Under the pieces are notes generated by a model. That model saw nothing but the letters and a program-made list of their open reading frames with translations, had not been told where the DNA came from and searched no databases. Source: Strobilurus pachycystidiatus (taxonomy: Eukaryota; Basidiomycota; Agaricomycetes; Agaricales; Physalacriaceae). From it: a DNA stretch of 64,000 bases. Positions 49,300 to 61,412 of this stretch are shown piece after piece (the stretch's first letter is position 1; every line of letters begins with the position of its first letter). A program made the translations under genes and the position numbers. The stretch lies in the NCBI GenBank assembly GCA_019915135.1, contig JAHLMK010000001.1, positions 2,170,001-2,234,000 of the forward strand, given 5' to 3'.

Positions 49300-51320
49300 C
49301 TTCCAGCGCTTGATCTGTATATGTATTGGGCTATCATCTCAGGACATTTTGGGTTTTTACATGGTGTTTCTTCTTTATCAGTATATACTTCCTTTCAGTA
49401 GCTGTCGTTTCCATTTCTACCAGTTATGCGGGCTATCTGAGTGGACTCTTTTGAATGCACGCCATCATGATCATATGCTCGGTAATACTTCGAGAAGGAT
49501 CATCTCACTGCACAGTTCATCGGCCGTGCACGCCTCTTGTCAATAGCTCACACCAGGCTGCCAACGTCAGAAACGAAGTTTCTGCGTGAATGGCGCGCAA
49601 CATGCAAGGGCCTGGGAACGGTTGCATTACAAAACGAGAATCCGATGTAAGTACCAACGAAAAGGGACATACAATTTTAGTTGAGATAAAAATATGTCGA
49701 CAGAAGGGATCAGAACAGATACGACCATGCGCCAACGAACTGTTCTTGAAGATGGCGTCAAACAGCTGGACAGTCTCGCCGAAGGGGGGTGAGCGGTACG
49801 CTTGAAGGGATGTCGGATAGAATTTGTGCAGTATGATCAGTCTCAGAAGCAAGCGTGTCGTCTGTTAAACGTGCAATTACGGAGGTCGGTCGAAGGAACT
49901 GCCGCCAAAAGCTACCCATCCAGATAGTAGGTTCTATCTTTGATGAATTTCTGACTACTGGGTGTCCGAGCGCAGGCAATGCTCCGTCTTGGCTGAAGGG
50001 GAGCCGAAGGGAGCGACCTAGAAGGATTCAGGAGGAGCGTGATAAGTTTGTTTCTTTGAAGAAGCGCCGGTTCGGTACCAGGGCAGACAGGCGGTCCCGG
50101 GACGAGCTGTTCCTATGATCAAGTGTTTCCTCTATGCGTCGGCGTCGGCAGCGTCGCTCGCTCTGGTCCGGGTATCACTAATCAGATTCAGTCACCAGCG
50201 ACTCCGAAGAGGTGTTTGGCCATGGTCGAAATTGGCTATAGTCCGGGCAGGGCTGAGGCGGACTGTGGTGGTGCCAGGTAGCCGGAACTTGGCGAAGAGG
50301 CTAAAGCCTACTCTTTCTACGCATCGTTGCACTCCGCCGCCTGCTCTTGTATTCATCATACTGAGACGGTCGCGGGTCACGGTATGATACAGGCAGACCA
50401 AAGTGAAGAACTTGGTGTTTGTTCGACATCAGGACGTAATCGTGGTGGTAGTGCATGGCGAGTGGGCGGTGGCGCAACAACTTGAAGAGCATTGAAGATA
50501 TGGACATCACCAGAAAATAGGAAGGGCGCAGGCGGAGGCAGGCGTAAGGAGAATGTTATTGTTATCCACCGCCATGGCATGCGCGCATTGAACCAACGTT
50601 GTGTCAATGTGAGGTTGTCCACTGGTTGTCCGTATTACGGTCGTGAGAGTATGTCATAGGAAAGTGAATGAATGAATACAGGAGACCAACCTATGATTAA
50701 AGTACGTGCAGCCTCAAGTGATGCACTATATACCTCTTGGTATAACATGAGACTGGTTGTGGGATACCGCCTGGATTCAGTTGGCCACGGATCAACATGT
50801 CGACGGGACTTGGGAAAGATTGCGGTCAGGGTGAGATGATTAACAGATGTCTACCCATTCCTGACGGGACCTGGACGGGACCTGGACGGGACCTTCCCTC
50901 TTACTATGACCATGCCTGACAGTGACATGCCAGTATCCTCCTCGCCGTCGCCGACGTCGAGGACAATGTCGGTGCGCGAATGTTGCGCCAAATTGCGAGT
51001 GAGCGTCGAGCGAGCGGCCATAGTTCACCCGTGCTTACGCGCTTACGGATCAGCGTTTCCGAAATTCCGCCCCGAGCTTGGCAGCGCATGCAACCTTAGG
51101 CTCAAACTTGACCATACGTTCGACGCTTTCGTCCGTTCTACCCACCACCGCCCGTGGACACCGTTAACGTGGCTGGCAGCGGCGGGTGCATAATTCGCCG
51201 TACAGCTTGGTTTCAATCTTGGCGATTCCCCATGCATCAGACACCGTCAGCCTAGGCCTTTTACTGGGTTGCGCATCTGCTATTTCAATCATTCACGCGC
51301 GTTCGCTTTGCATCTCTACC
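49300..51320. other. 2-kb gene-poor region between ATX1 and the ferric reductase
   Basis: No supported gene. Short frames (for example 49855-50118 plus and 50301-50622 minus) show no domain or splice chain. It contains an 11-bp tandem repeat at 50863-50893. The right end carries the ferric-reductase promoter. Confidence 0.4.
50863..50893. repeat. 11-bp tandem repeat, about three units
   Basis: Unit GACGGGACCTG repeated at 50863, 50874 and 50885 (last unit incomplete). A small GC-rich minisatellite 430 bp upstream of the ferric reductase start. Confidence 0.8.
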
Positions 51321-54300
51321 ATGTCTACCGTGCAACAGGCAGTCAACGCCAATCCGACCACGCCGGTCTACACCAGCGACTTGGAATGGATCACGGCATA
51401 TCTTACTATCCATATGTTGAGCGAACAATCCAGGCGATACATCTATATCTTCTGGTTCTGTATTGCCTCAATCTTCTTCGTCTTCTCTCTGCTTCACCTG
51501 AGCGGAGCAAGTGGTGGAACGTTGGGAGCGTACTGGATGAAATGGGCCATTCGGAGAAGAACATGGCGTGGCAAAGCCTTCCTTCGCTCCCGACACCGCA
51601 AAGGCAGCGCCAGATATCCCGTCTCCCTCCCACCCAACGGCCAGCTTCTGGCCCTCACGCTACTTCCTATTGTCACCTTCATACTGGCATTTGCAGGCCC
51701 CGATTACATATCCCCTGCTATTGGACTATTTGACGTCACTAATCCTGGTATCTCCGCACGCGCCTACGACAATTCCATGTTTACGCGCTACCAGCCTCAG
51801 TATACCATCAATAAGGCGTGGTGGACCCTTGGGGGACGAACGGGATTACTTGCGTTCGCCATGTTCCCGCTATGCGTCCTCTTTGCCCTCAAATCCCCTC
51901 CCTTCGCAATCTTCGCGCTGCCCTTCACCACACAAATCCACTTCGATAAACTTTCCTGGCTTCACAGATGGACTGGCAGGCTCATCTATCTCATCACTCT
52001 CCTGCATGTCATCTTTTGGAGCGTGCAGCTCCTCAATGACCGCCGTCCTCGCAACGACCAATTCGCTTATACATATGCGTGGCAATACGATAGATTCATC
52101 TATGGTTGGGTAGTAAGTTGCCCCCCTTGTTCTGTTTGTTTCATCACGCTTATGCGTCGCCAGGCGTTCATTCTGATGACTTTGCTGGTGTCTTTGTCTC
52201 TGCCCATCATACGACGAAGTCACTACGAGACTTTCTATAGTCTTCACGTGTTACTGGTTCCCTTGGCACTTGTTGTTTCTGCGCTGCACCATCCGCCCGT
52301 ATGGATCTGGTGCTGGGCCGCGCTTGCTCTTTGGCTAGGAGAACGCATGTGGCGAGGAACCTGGTGGCTATACGTCAACGGAATGTTTGGTCGAGACGCA
52401 TCGTCTGCTTCGACATTCATCAAGCCGCCGACCCACAGATCAGTCCTCTCCGATGAGATGGCATTGCGGCCATCTCAATACGAAGAGCCTGGTGGTTATC
52501 CACCTCCATCTCCGTTCCTTTCCAAAGCCTTTTCACAAGATCACGCCTCGAAATTGACGGAACCGACCAGTGCCCTAAAGTACTCACCTCCCTCCGGCTA
52601 CGCACACGCGGAGCTGCTCTCCGGCGCGACAGTTCGATTGACTTTCATTCCACCGAGACACATCTCATGGGCGCCTGGCCAACACTTTCTTATCAACATT
52701 CCCTCTGTCTCCCGGCTGCTCACGCATCCATTTACTGCGGCGTCTATCTGTGACGAACAAGCACCTTCGGATTCAGGTCGCGCTATCGTCTTCCTTGTTC
52801 GCTCGAGGGGAGGCTGGACTCGGGATTTATGGGATTACGTGCTCCAGCTTGTCAGTAAGGGAGAGAATCATGTTCCGGGTGAGAAGCCGCCTAACGGTAC
52901 TGTGATGCCCAAACATGGCGTACTTTTGAGGATGTTCGTTGATGGGCCGTTTGGGAGCTCGGTTCGGGCACATTGGGAATCACATTCGACCATCGTTATC
53001 TTTGTAGCAGGGTCGGGAGTCAGTTTTGGTTTGACCATATTGGAATATGTCTGTCTCTGTCTAGCTGGCAGAGATGGGCGACATCTGGGAGGGCGAGCCG
53101 GTGGCTGGGGCAAGAAAGGATTCGCAACCAGACGCGTGCGCTTTGTCTGGTTGATACGCGAATTCGGTATGGATTCCTTCTAGCTTGTGTTCCGCTCTGA
53201 TTTTCTCTACCTCTTTTGCAAACTTGACAGCCCACATCCAATGGTGTGCATCGATAATTCGCCGATGTCAGGAGATGATACCTTCGCCTGGTCTTGACGT
53301 CAATATCTTTGTAACGAACGCAACCCCGGCTGTTCGTGCACCCCCGGTCATTCCGCGTTACTCCGCTCATCAAGAAGAAAACCTTACTGCTGACGATCTC
53401 TTGGACCTGGCTCCTCCGGCACCTAATTTTGTCGGCCACTTGAGGGCGAAGTCTTACTTGTCTACCGCCTCTGATTATTCCTCTGACAGTGATCATGAAG
53501 ATGTCGATTTGGCGTACTACGCAGGAGAGTTTGGAGACGAAATGGATGTCACCGGCGCCGCTCGTGAAGACTATACGCTCGACCTGACGAATTTTGATGG
53601 AGACAATGACTACAGTCTTCCGGGAGAGGCGCAGCTGAATGAGCGGGTTCAGCGAGTTGGGAAAGACCGTCGTGCTCATTCTCGCCGATTCTCCAAGGCT
53701 ATCGCGATCAAGGAAGGCTTGGACGGTTTTGGGCGTGCGCTGAGTCGCATGTCGGGGAAGTCCACGGATGGTTTGCTAGGGAACAGCGCCAAACCCAGCC
53801 ACAGTAGATCGATGTCGATGTCTGAAGAAGAGGATGACATGGGACTTGCGTACACGCAGGCCGCGGACACTATACAAGCTCCCCCTTCAGTCAGTCATGC
53901 GACACCTTCGTCTCCTCCCCGGCAAGGCTTATCAAGGGCGACAACACCGCGCCTAACCATACCTCCCACTCCTTCCCTTTCACGACCGTCGTCACCATCT
54001 CTGACCGGGCACGAGACGTTGGCATCTCCTAGCGGACTGTCTACGATGTCCTTCGGCGGGGATACTATCTATCTGGAAGACGGCAACCTCGTGCAGTCCA
54101 TCCATCTCCATGGCTCAGAGATGCGGGATATCTCATTTGTGGCGGAACGTGCGCGTCCGGGAAAGCCAAAACTCGATCGCATACTCAGAGACGAAGTGGA
54201 TCGCTCAAACGGCTCAGTCATCGTAGCCTGTAGGTTTCAACTTTTCCTCATCTCATTTTCATACTCACTCTCCCTTCATCTCAGGCTGCGGCCCAACCTC

Positions 54301-54412
54301 CTTTAGCGCCATGGTTCGAAAATCCATTGCTCTTCAGATAGACCCGGCTCGCGTGCGAAAGGGTGATAGACGTGGCAATATAGACTTAGTGTCAGAAGAG
54401 TTTGAGTACTAG
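51321..54412 (+). CDS. Ferric reductase-like transmembrane oxidoreductase (FRE family)
   Basis: Moves electrons from NADPH through FAD and two haems across the membrane to reduce Fe(III) or Cu(II) outside the cell. Exons 51321-52112, 52164-53166, 53231-54229, 54285-54412; 973 residues. Seen: several membrane helices; two H-x13-H haem pairs (in LHRWTGRLIYLITLLH and LHVLLVPLALVVSALHH); the FAD motif HPFTAAS; GPFGS; an NADPH-site AGSGVSFG; and a final CGPTSFS. Between the last two lies an acidic, Ser/Pro-rich insert of about 300 residues (53350-54160), so the protein is much longer than the usual 550-750. Start chosen at MSTVQQ; an upstream in-frame Met at 51186 is less likely. Confidence 0.9.
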
Positions 54413-54645
54413 ATCATGTCGTGGACACTGTCGGACTCCAGTTGAAATCACGGACTTCGCATTACTAGGTACATTTACAATATAGTATTTTCAATAGTAA
54501 GTATGTAGACTTCATAATATACAGGTCAAAAGGCGCCCAGAAGTATCGTACCAAGATTGTGAACCGTCGAAATGTACCAATAGCAGAATGTATACACTAT
54601 GTGATTATAGGGAACGATAGTTTCCGCGTCTACTTGTGTCCATAT

Positions 54646-57600
54646 CTAGTCGTCCTGTCTAGGCTGTGATGTAGATTGTTGTGGCTTGCTCATTCCGAAC
54701 AACTAAGAAGAGTGAGCTTGGCGAGTAGCAAGTAAGTAGTCAGGAACTCACGAATTTGATGTCCTTCATGGAAAGTTTGTGAAGCTTATTCCCAGAACCC
54801 TCGCCCAACGCAGCTTCAGCCAGGCCGACCTTGACCTCTTGGAGCTTGAGCATACTACGTGCCGAGTTTGAGCATCGCGAGTAGGTCAGAAGGGATGCTT
54901 GCTCACCGCTCTTCGATAGTATCTTCGACAACCAAACGCTTAACCCAGACAGGCTTATCTTGACCAATTCTATGCGCACGGTCATAGGCCTTCATCGGGA
55001 GTCAGTTGGTCGTTCTCTCCAGTGATTTATAACCGACCTGTGACTCGGCGGCATAGTTCCAGGATAAATCCAGGCTGGATGGATAGACATCAACACCACT
55101 TGCAGGGTATAGATGATAGGTACTTACTTGACGATTCTGTTAGCGACAACGAGGTTGAGACCTACACCGCCACACCTCGTACTGGTAGCCAACGTGAGTA
55201 CATGCCTTTGGAGACGTTGTCAGATCTAGATACCTAATCAGAATGACCTTGGGGCCAGTCGCCGACTTGAAGGACTTGAGACAGTAATCCCGAGCTGCTC
55301 GGTCCATTTTTCCGTCAAAACGCAGACATCTGACACCGTGTCGAGAGAACAACGTCTGCACAAGATCAAGCATTGATGTCCCTGTAACGCTAGCATGTTA
55401 GCATACGACAGGAAGGTCTCGTCGCCAGAGCACTGACACTGTGAATAACAGATGGTCTTGTCTCCCGATGCATCCCACTCTTTGAGCAGTTCCATGAGCT
55501 TTAACATCTTCGTGCTGGGTTCCATATCGTCGTCGCCCCTTCTCCAGGTTGAGAGGACTGCTTCCGACGGGCCCTTGGCATCTTTCCTGTTCTTTTCATC
55601 TTCTGCATCGGAGTCATCGTCATCACTGTCACGGGCTTTACGCTTGCCCTTAGGAGACTTCTTAGGCGTCCGGCCCATGAACTTCGCGACCTCACTACCC
55701 CGAGATGTCGAAGCAGTGATGTCGTCCATGGTTAAGTCTAGAATATCGTCGTCTTTCTCTGCCTTAGTCTTCACCTTTTTCGGAGGGCGGACCATGATGT
55801 CAGCTACGTCGGGGAAGTCATCGTCGTCATCTGAGTCGTCGCGGTCCACGATAGATTTGCGGTCGTCTTCAGAGTCATCGTCTGACGACTCATACTTAGC
55901 AGCAGCTTTGTTTGCTTTCCTCGCCTCCTTGGCGTTACGGGAAAGTTCCTCTTCTGTGGGCTCAAATGCCGCAGATTTGAAGACCTTGCTCTCGGTGACG
56001 TCCTGCATCACCTTGCACGTCGGGCCTGCAGCAGGTTCAGTCATAAAACACGCAATGCACAAAGGCGCCCACAAGGTCTATGGCCCTTAGCAGCGGCGTC
56101 TTCAAATTTCTTCTCAACTGCGGCGTTCTCCTTCTCTGATCCGTGCCCACTGTGCTCGAAAATTAGAAACCTCCTCCTCCCGTCTTGTTGTTGACAGTAC
56201 GCACAAGATGCCATCATGAGCAGCGGGAGAATTCCGAATATCTAACAAGCAGTCGAAGCAGACCTCATGACCACATCCCAGAATCCGACCGGTATTGGGT
56301 TGCATCACTAGTCGCATCGTCAGATCCGCGACTTTGTCGAGTGAAAAGAGCACCCTTACTTTCGTTACAAGCAGGACAAAGCGTCTCGGATCCCTCGTCA
56401 TCATTCTCTCCTGCTCGAGCGCGTACGAGGAATCTTCTTTTCATCTGGGAAATATTAGATGGGTTGAACGAGGTGCACCATTGGTACATACCGAATCAAC
56501 CCAGGGACGTCCCTTCGCTTTGATGGCACGGGAGCGTTCTCTTTCGAAATCGTCTGCATTTTCATCATCGTCCTCATCGTTGGACTAGAAGCAATGTTGA
56601 AAGAGCCGACACGGGAATGGAGAAAAGTACATACAAGGATAAGATATGGGTGGCAGCAGAGTTGTCGTAGGCGGAGAATCATGACCTGGAGACGATAAGT
56701 GACTAGTGACAAAGAGGTCACCTCTCTCCGGACTCACGAGCACGAATGCGTGGCTGTAGGCAACAATCAGTAAGTACTGGAAAACGCGGCGAAAAGAACG
56801 GCTGACTTTTTCAACAGAGTGCCATTGCGGATGAACCTGTTCACAGTGATTTTACTACGCGCTTCGAAAGAAGTGTACAACTGGCGAAACGTAAGTCGGC
56901 GCCACAAATTCATGGGGTGCCATACCTCTCTCTCTTCGGGCGTGAACTTCAAGGTGGTGATGGCGATTTCCTTGAGAGGCAGTTCGAGAATTGGCTTTCC
57001 TTCCAGCTTGGAATCCTTCGTACGTCGCAAGAGAATCGGACTTAGAATGGTTCTTGCGCGCTCTCCTGCTAAGGGAGCATCTTCACCCTGGACCTTGGCC
57101 TTGAACGCATGTTAGGGAGATGTTCCGCGTGAGAGACATGTCAACCACTACTTACGACGTATTCGTTGAAGTCGTTCCAATCATTCCAAGGGCGGAAACG
57201 CCCAAACCGAAGCAGGCCGTATATGTCGGCCCTTTGGTGGTCAAAAGTCAACACAAGAACGTTCACATCTAACAATCGCTCCTTACAGAGAATTCGTGAC
57301 CGGCGTACCAGTCAGCATCCACCGGTATTTGGCCTTGACGTGGGCCAGACTGATGCTCGCTTTTGTTGCGCTACGCGGCAAAGTCAGTGCCCGAAGCGAA
57401 AGGGTGGGAGGTTGCCTACCGATTTCTGATGTACTGTGCCTCGTCGGCAATAGCACGATAGAATTTGACACGAGCGAGAACGCCACTGAGCAAATTAATA
57501 GGCAGAATGCCAGTAGGAGGTGATGTCCATACCCATGCTCTTGAAGCCATGCTACTTCGTCGTCAGTGTCTTTCGGGATCAGAAAATCCCCATTCAGAGT

Positions 57601-58812
57601 TTGATAGGTGGTTATCACAACCTATGTGTTGGCGGTCAGACAGATGAACGCGATTTATCAGAGATATATCTACATCGTACTCCTTTATTTGTGAGATTTT
57701 CTAGGGGACAAGATAAGTAGGCAGCTGCAAGTGTGAGACACCGCCGTTACCTTGAGTTTGTCCTTCCCGTGGTGGATATGGACTGAAAGGCAACCGTTTG
57801 TCTTCGTTTCAATCTCCTCTTTCCACTATGACCGCGAATTAGTTGAGTATTGGGATTGTTAGGAATGTCAGACCTGTTGAAGAAGGGCGGCTGGGACGAC
57901 AATAAGAGTGATCCGGGGGCCGTCTTCGTCGAGCTTCGGCATGTTCATCACCATGGTAGCAATCATTTGAACGGTCTTGCCCAAACCCATGTCATCACTA
58001 TGGTTGAGAGCATGAGTTCAATGGAGGAAGGATATGAGTAGATATATACGCTAATATGCCACCTTTGTCGGCACTCCTCTCCTTCTCGAGCATCCTGCGG
58101 GATAGGATAAGAAGACGCGTCGACGGAAGAGAGCTATACGCGTACCATGCTACTCCAATGATCTGATGAGGAAGAAGGCGAACTTCTAGACCGGGAATCG
58201 TGTCCTTTTCACTACATGATAGAAGTTGAGAGATGATCGAAGTGAGACAAATGCATTCACTCTTTCATTCCCAGTTTTTTCACGGCCGCTTGTACGGAGA
58301 CGCCATTTGAAACGTTGCTTATCGCGTTCGTGACGAACTCTTCTATCCTGTAGTGACTGGTAAAAATATGCCTGAGCTGTGGTGTAGAAAAGACGCGCCT
58401 CTTTGCTTGATCTGCACCGCCCACATCGATGGCCCTTATGGGTGTTTCCTGGTCATAGTTGACTCTGAACCCTCCAGCCGTGAGTGTGGGCGCGCGCGAG
58501 GAATGGTTTAAGGCGGAAGTCAGAAAGTCGGAGTCGTTGTCTATGAAAGAAGACAGTCAGGAAGACAAAGGGGAAGGGGAAGGAAACGGTCGCACGAGAA
58601 TTTGAGGGAGTCATTTGGCTGGACTGCTTCATGCGGGCCTCTAAGAGAGCCTGTCGAGTCGCGTCATCCGCTTGAGTGCTGTTGGACGCGTGCAGAGGGT
58701 GTCGCGGCGGCGTCTGCGTGCTGTCCATTGTCTGCGAGTATTCCAGTAGCCTTCGCTGGTTGTCCAGCGCGTCAAGGAGGCGAGAGCCAGTGCCAGACGC
58801 GTTGCTGGCCAT
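54646..58812 (-). CDS. SNF2-family helicase with internal RING finger (ULS1/RIS1-like)
   Basis: DNA translocase related to yeast Uls1, a SUMO-targeted ubiquitin ligase-type remodeller. Many exons from 58812 to the stop at 54646. Seen in order: [15 protein letters not shown]; the ATP-binding [28 protein letters not shown] (DEAQ instead of DEAH); [47 protein letters not shown] and [11 protein letters not shown]; a RING finger assembled over introns ([20 protein letters not shown]); a Ser/Asp-rich acidic insert (about 55470-55990); then the second lobe with [50 protein letters not shown] and the ending KDIKFLFGMS. Intact across the parts checked. Confidence 0.88.
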
Positions 58813-58896
58813 TGTTGGGAACGCGGACGGCTGTGGTGGTTGAACTGGTTCGTTGGCAAGAGGTGAGATGGCACGTGCTCTGACTCTGAGATCACA
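58813..58896. promoter_or_regulatory. Short divergent promoter, SNF2 helicase/TRM1
   Basis: 84 bp between the helicase start and the first in-frame TRM1 Met (201 bp to the second). The choice of transcription start here would decide which TRM1 isoform is made. Confidence 0.4.
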
Positions 58897-61251
58897 ATGT
58901 TTGGAGTCTCAGTCCGGGCCGAGCAGCGATTTACTCTCTTCACGATTCTCGCCCGAGCCCTTTCCCGAGGACGCATCAGCATCACACCGCCCTTCGTATA
59001 TGGGAGACTGAAAATGACAACTGTGTCACCGCCCAAGCCTGTTCCCGAGGGATTCACTCTTCACACTGAGAACACATCGCATATCCTTCTGGACGCAAAG
59101 GCCGCCTTTCTCAACCCAGTCCAGGAGTTCAACCGGGATCTCAGCGTTGCATCCATCACAACGTTCAGCCAGCTGCTCAACGAAGAAAAAGAAGCAAAAT
59201 GGCATACTTCACGCGAGAAAAAGGCAAAGGCACAGGCAGCCAAAAAGCGCAAAGGTGTGTTTAGCAGTAAATTGCTAAACAGTCACATAACGTTGCGGAC
59301 AGTAGACAGCGAAACAGCGTTAGAAGTGCCGCCTGCTGGCGAAGGAGAATCATCGACTTCCACTTCGTCTGTCAAAGAGGTGTGCGCGTTTGGGAGAGTC
59401 AGCATTGGCACTTATTGTTTTCTGCAGCCAGTCTATTCCTCACATAAAATCAGTATCCTCGAAGCGTTATCCGCTACCGGTCTTCGCTCTATCCGCTACG
59501 CCAAGGAAATTCCCCTTGTAAAGTGCGCCCATTTCGCCCACCATCATACACACATCCTCATGTTGGTCAACAAACAGATATGTTATCGCAAATGACTTGT
59601 CGCCTGAAGCCGTGGATGCCATGAAGCGTAACGTCGAATACAATGATTTTGAAACACCTGCCTCTGGCGAGGGTATAGTCAGAATCAACGAGGGAGATGC
59701 CTGGTACTTGATCTGCATCTAGCAACTCGAACGAACTTTGACCAACCTCTGCAGCACACTGATGTATAGCCATCGCGAGGAACGCAAGCGGGTCGATGTG
59801 GTTGATCTTGATCCATACGGGACAGCCGCGCCTTTCATTGATGCTGCAGTTCAATGTGTCTCTGACGGCGGTGTGTATTGATGAAAATCTACTGTCGATC
59901 GCCCTCTTGATGGTTTCGATAGGCCTCCTCTGCATCACCTGTACTGATCTGTCAGTCCTGGCAACGAACAACTACCCAGAGAAATGGTAGATTGCTGTCT
60001 GTGTCATCTTGCATCTTGCTGACCATCTGGCAGTTTCTCGAACTATGGAGGTGTATCACTCAAAGCTGAATATTGTCACGAAGCGGTATGGCTTGTTCTT
60101 CGCTCCGTCATACCTAAAACTCAATTCAGGCAAGGCACTACGTCTAGTACTCCATTCGGTGTCTTCGTCAGCGGCGAGATATGGACGCTTCATCCAACCG
60201 CTGCTATCGTTGTCGATAGATTTCTATGTACGACTGTTCATCAAAGTCAAGACACAACCCATCGAAGTGAAGAAATCTCTGCTGTAAGCTCCATAGCTTC
60301 TGTTACAAAATCACCTCTGAGTTGTATCCTTTAGGAAGACATCTGTATATCACATATGTTCGAATTGTCAATCTTTCTACGGGCAGCCAATGGGCAAGGT
60401 TGTCGAGAAAGTCCACGAGGCATCAGGCAACGTCAACTTGAACTTCAAGACTGCCCAAACCATTGGGACGTCGAATCAGTGTCCTGAATGCCAGTCTAAC
60501 CTACATGTAAGCCTGCATCTCAGTCAGACATCCACACCCCTCATGTCGTCTCCAGCTCGCTGGCCCAATGTGGTCCGGCCCGATACAGGACCCGAACTTC
60601 ATTTCTAAGGTGCTGGAACATCTTGAAAGTAACGAGTCGAAGTATGGCACGGCTGCCCGAATGAAGGGTATGCTTACGGTGGCGAAAGAGGTACGTGAAC
60701 AGGCTTCGAAGCCTCTCTCATACTCACCCCTCCAAAGGAACTGGACACCCCGTTTTTCTTTACGCCCAGGAAGATTGCCGGTTTGTTCAATTGCGTCACC
60801 CCGTCGCTTGACGATGTCTGGTATGGACAAAACATCTACTCAGACTGCATCTGACTGAACCTGGCCTTTCAAGCTCTGCACTGCTCCATGCTGGCTATCA
60901 AGTATCTCGCTCGCATGCCTTGGCAGGCTCTGTCAAAACCACGGCCACTCGTGCGGACGTACACGACGTTTATCGATCGTTCGTGAAGCTACATCCAGTG
61001 AAAATGGAGAACGTCGCCGAGAAGTCGCCGACTCGGATTCTACTGGCGTCGGAGCCCAGGTAGGTTTGCGTTCGTTCACGAGAGTTCCCGCAGGCTGAAA
61101 GCTCTGTAGAACGGAGGCCAACTTCACGAAACATCCGGGCACAGTTACTGCTTCGTCGAAAGTGAAGCTGGTGAGATATCAGGAAACTCCAAGCAACTGG
61201 GGTCCTGGAACACGAGCAACAGGCAGCAAGAAGAGAAAAGCGGAGTCTTGA
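58897..61251 (+). CDS. TRM1: tRNA (guanine26-N2)-dimethyltransferase
   Basis: Dimethylates G26 of tRNAs using SAM. Two in-frame starts: 58897 and 59014. The 39-residue extension between them is Arg-rich with almost no acidic residues ([20 protein letters not shown]), like a mitochondrial presequence. Seen after [51 protein letters not shown] (SAM site), [58 protein letters not shown], a CSNC...CPEC zinc pair, [10 protein letters not shown] and a basic C-terminus (KKRKAES). Introns are short; one small exon near 59930-59987 was copied downstream (see repeat). Confidence 0.92.
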
Positions 61252-61412
61252 AGTGGACGTTGCAACCACTAGTCCATGCTCATCTATAATAAATCGATGA
61301 AAGATGCTTGTATCGTACAGTGACAGCTTCCGAAATCCGCGAAGTACAAAAGTATATAGGAACATAGTATTGACCCTTGAATATGAACAAGAAAGAAAAA
61401 CACATAAAAGAT

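Noticed and set aside
49855..50387. Plus-strand ORFs in the ATX1-ferric reductase gap
   Set aside because: Basic, low-information sequences with no domain, no introns and no conserved motif; likely random.
51186..51320. Longer N-terminus for the ferric reductase
   Set aside because: The extra residues lack similarity to the family and the Met at 51321 has a better context; left as an alternative start.
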